From CAZGOM01 sp964542875 (GTDB lineage: Bacteria > Planctomycetota > Phycisphaerae > Phycisphaerales > Phycisphaeraceae), in contig CAZIWA010000077.1 in the NCBI GenBank assembly GCA_964542875.1, positions 1 to 26,377 of the forward strand: a stretch of 26,377 bases of DNA. Direction: 5' to 3'. Below the pieces are notes generated by a model, which was not told the origin of the DNA, did not search any database, and saw nothing but the letters and a program-made list of their open reading frames with translations. Every line of letters starts with the position of its first letter. Position 1 is the stretch's first letter. Made by a program: the position numbers and the translations under genes. Below are positions 23,820 through 26,377 of the stretch, piece after piece.

Positions 23820-24911
23820 ATGACCGAGTCTGAGCCGCCATTCCCCAACCCCAAAGATCCTGTTGCCTATTGGGCTCAGTCGCCTTCCATTTACCAGCAC
23901 ATCGCCGGGCACATTCGCGTGGGCCAGCCGGGGCTGACCCCAGGCGGCGAAACGCTCCCCGATGCCGGCCGATTGATCGGCGGGATGAACCCAAACATGG
24001 CCCCAGGCGGGCGCGACGGCCTGGTGGTGCAGCATGCCGAACTGCCTCCCGCGGATGATCGCGACGCCGTGGCAAGCAGTCTGCTGGATCTGATCGACGA
24101 ATTTTGCCACTCACCCATCCGGGCCCACAAGCAAAAAATTCACGACTATGTCGTCGACAAGCAGGTGATCGGATTCATCGATCCCTTTGTGATCGGCCTG
24201 GTGAAAGACCGCAAGCCCGACCCAAGCCGGGTGCATGAGCTGGCGCGGTCGCTGGCGATCGAGTCTCCCGATCGGGAGCCGGTGAAGCTGGGCATCGCGC
24301 TTTTGGGGATTTTTCAGGGCCTGGCGCAGCAAAGCCTGTTTAAGACACTGGGCCGGCATGATGAATTCACCTTATTCTGCGCCGTGGCCCTCAAGTCCGT
24401 GGTGGAAGACCCGGATGAGGAAATCTGGGACCTTGCGCGCAATGTGCATGGATGGGGCCGGGTGGCCGCTGTGCAGCAGCTCACGGGCACCAAGCATGCC
24501 CAGGTGAAGCAGTGGATGCTGCGTGAGGGGTACAAAAACACGGTAATGAATGAGTACCTGGCCTACACCTGCGCAGTGCATGGCGGGCTGCTGCAGGCCC
24601 TGCGCCGGGAAAAGATCGATGATGAGCTTCTGCACGCGACGGGAGAAATTCTCCAGGCGCTGCTGAACCCCAGCACGCCGGCGCAAGGCATTCATGAGTA
24701 CGACGACGCGCCGCATGTGGTTGGGCTTTATGTCCATCACATGGGCACTCGGCCGGGCACGCCGCAACGCATCGCGGCGCTTAAGAAAGTACACGCATGG
24801 CTGAGCCAGCCCGATCAGGACTGGGACACCAAAGACCAGATCGCGCAGCGCCAGCGTTCTCTGGCCGCGTGTGATGAGGTACTTGGCCGGCCGGATTGGC
24901 AAGGCAGTTGA
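23820..24911 (+). CDS. Uncharacterised alpha-helical (HEAT-like) protein, 363 residues
   Basis: The start is the ATG at 23820 with GAGGAG 9 nt upstream; an in-frame ATG at 23784 and earlier codons are possible but less supported. No known catalytic motif was recognised. The N-terminal 75 residues are Pro/Gly-rich. From about residue 80 the protein is a series of amphipathic helices resembling HEAT-type repeats (AVASSLLDLIDEFCHSPI; LGIALLGIFQGLAQQSLF; WDLARNVHGWGRVAAVQQL). The block around WMLREGYKNTVMNEYLAYTC looks highly conserved in character, and I recall comparable segments in uncharacterised Firmicutes proteins, but no function is known to me. It has no signal peptide or membrane helix. 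A terminator-like hairpin lies about 180 nt downstream, before ettA. Confidence 0.7.
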   Translation: MTESEPPFPNPKDPVAYWAQSPSIYQHIAGHIRVGQPGLTPGGETLPDAGRLIGGMNPNMAPGGRDGLVVQHAELPPADDRDAVASSLLDLIDEFCHSPIRAHKQKIHDYVVDKQVIGFIDPFVIGLVKDRKPDPSRVHELARSLAIESPDREPVKLGIALLGIFQGLAQQSLFKTLGRHDEFTLFCAVALKSVVEDPDEEIWDLARNVHGWGRVAAVQQLTGTKHAQVKQWMLREGYKNTVMNEYLAYTCAVHGGLLQALRREKIDDELLHATGEILQALLNPSTPAQGIHEYDDAPHVVGLYVHHMGTRPGTPQRIAALKKVHAWLSQPDQDWDTKDQIAQRQRSLAACDEVLGRPDWQGS

Positions 24912-25089
24912 GAGGGTATTGGGGTTTCGTTCGCCGATGCGTTCGGGGTGTCGGGTGGCGGTTATCGGGGGGCTTTGAGGTAGCAGACGCCAACGAGGGA
25001 TAATGCCCTTTTGATATCTGAATTCCCTTTGACCAACCTTATGGATACCTGACAACCCGTCACCGGATTCTCCGAGCGATGATGGCTGA

Positions 25090-25133
25090 GGAACGGCCAA
25101 GTTGCGGGCCTCCCTGGCCGTTTCGCTTTTTTT
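25090..25133 (+). terminator. Intrinsic terminator or attenuator upstream of ettA
   Basis: AACGGCCA (25092-25099) and TGGCCGTT (25115-25122) form an 8-bp stem, extendable by a G-U and a G-C pair, around a 15-nt loop. Seven consecutive T follow at 25127-25133. It lies 179 nt after the stop of the 23820 gene and 54 nt before the ettA start. A short frame from ATG 25079 (MMAEERPSCG...FRFF, stop at 25133-25135) spans the hairpin. It may simply end the upstream transcript or may act as a leader attenuator of ettA. Confidence 0.65.
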
Positions 25134-25187
25134 GATTGTGTCGGCGATAATCCGGCGTTCTGACACCCAACAAGAGAAGCAGCAATC

Positions 25188-26377
25188 ATGGCCAATGCAT
25201 CAGAAGGCTCAACCAAGATCATTTACTCGATGGTCGGCGTCTCCAAACGGCACGAGAAAAAGGAAGTCCTCAAGGACATCTATCTCTCGTATTTCTACGG
25301 CGCCAAGATCGGCGTGCTGGGTTTGAACGGCTCGGGTAAATCCTCGCTTTTGAGGATTCTGGCCGGTGTGGACAAGAATTTTGAAGGCACCATTCAGATT
25401 TCGCCGGGGTACACCGTCGGCTTTCTGCCGCAGGAACCTCAGTTGGACGAAAGCGCCACCGTGCTGGATATCGTCCGGCAGGGGGCCAAGGCCACTTACG
25501 ATCTGATCGAGGAATACAACAAGCTTTCCGACCAGCTTGGCGAGCCGATGTCCGATGAGAAGATGACCAAACTGCTGGACAGGCAAGGCACGCTTCAGGA
25601 AAAGCTGGACCAGATGAACGCGTGGGATGTCGATTCCCAATTGGAACTGGCGATGGACGCCTTGCGGTGCCCGCCTGGCGATGCGCCGATCAAGCGCCTT
25701 TCGGGTGGTGAAAAGCGGCGTGTGGCGCTGTGCCGGCTTCTGCTGGAAAAGCCCGACATTCTTCTTCTTGACGAACCAACCAACCACCTTGACGCGGAAT
25801 CCGTCGCGTGGCTGGAGCAGCACCTGCAACGGTACGAAGGCACCGTCATCGCAGTGACCCACGACCGTTACTTCCTGGACAACGTGGCCACGTGGATCCT
25901 GGAACTCGACCGCGGCGCCGGCATCCCCTGGAAGGGCAACTACACCTCCTGGCTGGAGCAAAAGGGCGCCCGGCTGGCGATTGAAGAAAAGCAGGAATCC
26001 AACCGTCAAAAGGCTTTGAAGCGCGAGCTTGAGTGGGTGAAAAAGAGCCCGCAGGCACGGCAATCCAAGAGCAAGGCGCGTCTGGATGCGTACGACAAGA
26101 TGGTGGCCGAGCAGCAGGAAAAGCGTGCTGCGGAAGTTGAAATCTACATTCCGCCGGGCCCGCGGCTGGGCAACAACGTCATCAAGGCGCAAGGGCTTTC
26201 CAAGAGCTTCGGCGACCGGCTGCTGTTTGAGAACGTGACGTTCTCGCTGCCGCCCAACGGGATCGTCGGCATCATCGGGCCCAACGGCGCGGGCAAGACC
26301 ACGCTTTTCCGGATGATCGCCGGGCAGGAAAAACCCGATGCGGGCACGTTGAAGATCGATGAAGCCGTGAAGCTGGC
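25188..26377 (+). CDS. ettA: Energy-dependent translational throttle protein EttA (ABC-F), N-terminal 396 residues
   Basis: The start is the ATG at 25188, with GAGAAG about 10 nt upstream, and the gene runs off the right edge. The first ABC domain has Walker A GLNGSGKS (45-52), signature LSGGEKRR (171-178), Walker B ILLLDEPTNHLD (191-202) and switch His 225. Between them lies the EttA arm region (about 95-140). The linker (about 242-325; WKGNYTSWLEQK, KSPQARQSKSKARL) corresponds to the P-site tRNA interaction motif. The second Walker A, GPNGAGKT, is at 364-371. Opening with the IIYSMVGVSKRH/KEVLKDIYLSYFYGAKIG pattern and having a long linker are specific to EttA among ABC-F proteins. Known role: it binds the ribosomal E site and gates the first peptide bond according to ATP/ADP level. 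Confidence 0.93.
   Translation, partial: MANASEGSTKIIYSMVGVSKRHEKKEVLKDIYLSYFYGAKIGVLGLNGSGKSSLLRILAGVDKNFEGTIQISPGYTVGFLPQEPQLDESATVLDIVRQGAKATYDLIEEYNKLSDQLGEPMSDEKMTKLLDRQGTLQEKLDQMNAWDVDSQLELAMDALRCPPGDAPIKRLSGGEKRRVALCRLLLEKPDILLLDEPTNHLDAESVAWLEQHLQRYEGTVIAVTHDRYFLDNVATWILELDRGAGIPWKGNYTSWLEQKGARLAIEEKQESNRQKALKRELEWVKKSPQARQSKSKARLDAYDKMVAEQQEKRAAEVEIYIPPGPRLGNNVIKAQGLSKSFGDRLLFENVTFSLPPNGIVGIIGPNGAGKTTLFRMIAGQEKPDAGTLKIDEAVKL

Noticed and set aside
1..26377. tRNA, rRNA, CRISPR array, transposase or integrase genes
   Set aside because: No T-loop GGTTCGA-type pattern in a cloverleaf, no regularly spaced repeats and no transposase or recombinase protein was seen by reading the window; a tRNA or profile search could still find something missed.

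Overview
The window looks like chromosomal DNA of a planctomycete, most likely of the Phycisphaerae type. The evidence is a GC-rich chromosome of roughly 60%, a type IV pilin-like secreted protein with an exact H-X9-DG motif near its C-terminus (a hallmark of the Planctomycetes/Verrucomicrobia/Lentisphaerae group), a ResB/CcsA (system II) cytochrome c maturation pair with a long periplasmic domain on CcsA, an archaeal-type phosphoglucosamine mutase, and a very long LptD. Taxonomy is inference: there is no rRNA or other marker gene here.

Layout. 1-571 (minus): start of a 2-oxoacid:ferredoxin oxidoreductase alpha subunit that runs off the left edge. 894-5826 (plus): a resB-ccsA-hypothetical cluster for cytochrome c assembly, in which all three genes use non-ATG starts (TTG, GTG, TTG). 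5847-6173 (minus) and 6731-6961 (plus): two small genes on either side of an AT-rich spacer. 6983-8326 (minus): rsmB, a 16S rRNA methyltransferase. 8725-9501 (plus): the pilin-like protein. 9736-11445 (minus): a REC/PAS/GAF/HisKA-like/REC protein with no kinase ATPase domain. 11861-13664 (minus): two tandemly duplicated membrane-anchored alpha/beta hydrolases. 13810-14559 (plus): an orphan Zn/Mn-type ABC transporter ATPase with a His-rich tail.

14591-15839 is the most distinctive region. It is a low-GC island holding one DUF4062 (TIR-like fold) gene, and it is bracketed by direct repeats. One repeat lies inside the 3' end of the neighbouring gene; the other, on the far side, still encodes the same seven residues. 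This looks like an element or defence-type cargo integrated at a gene end. The interrupted neighbour (15777-17189, minus) is itself unusual: a calcineurin-like phosphoesterase fused to a GmhB-like HAD phosphatase. Upstream of it lies the wreck of a PIN-domain toxin gene (17271-17554).

The right part carries glmM (17695-19071) with a strong intrinsic terminator, a minus-strand lptD-subtilase pair (23559 down to 19185), an uncharacterised helical protein (23820-24911), and the start of ettA (25188 to the right edge), which is preceded by a terminator-like hairpin. Cell-envelope functions recur (lptD, glmM, GmhB-like HAD, anchored hydrolases, cytochrome c assembly) and fit a Gram-negative-type outer membrane. 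No tRNA, rRNA, CRISPR array, transposase or integrase was seen.
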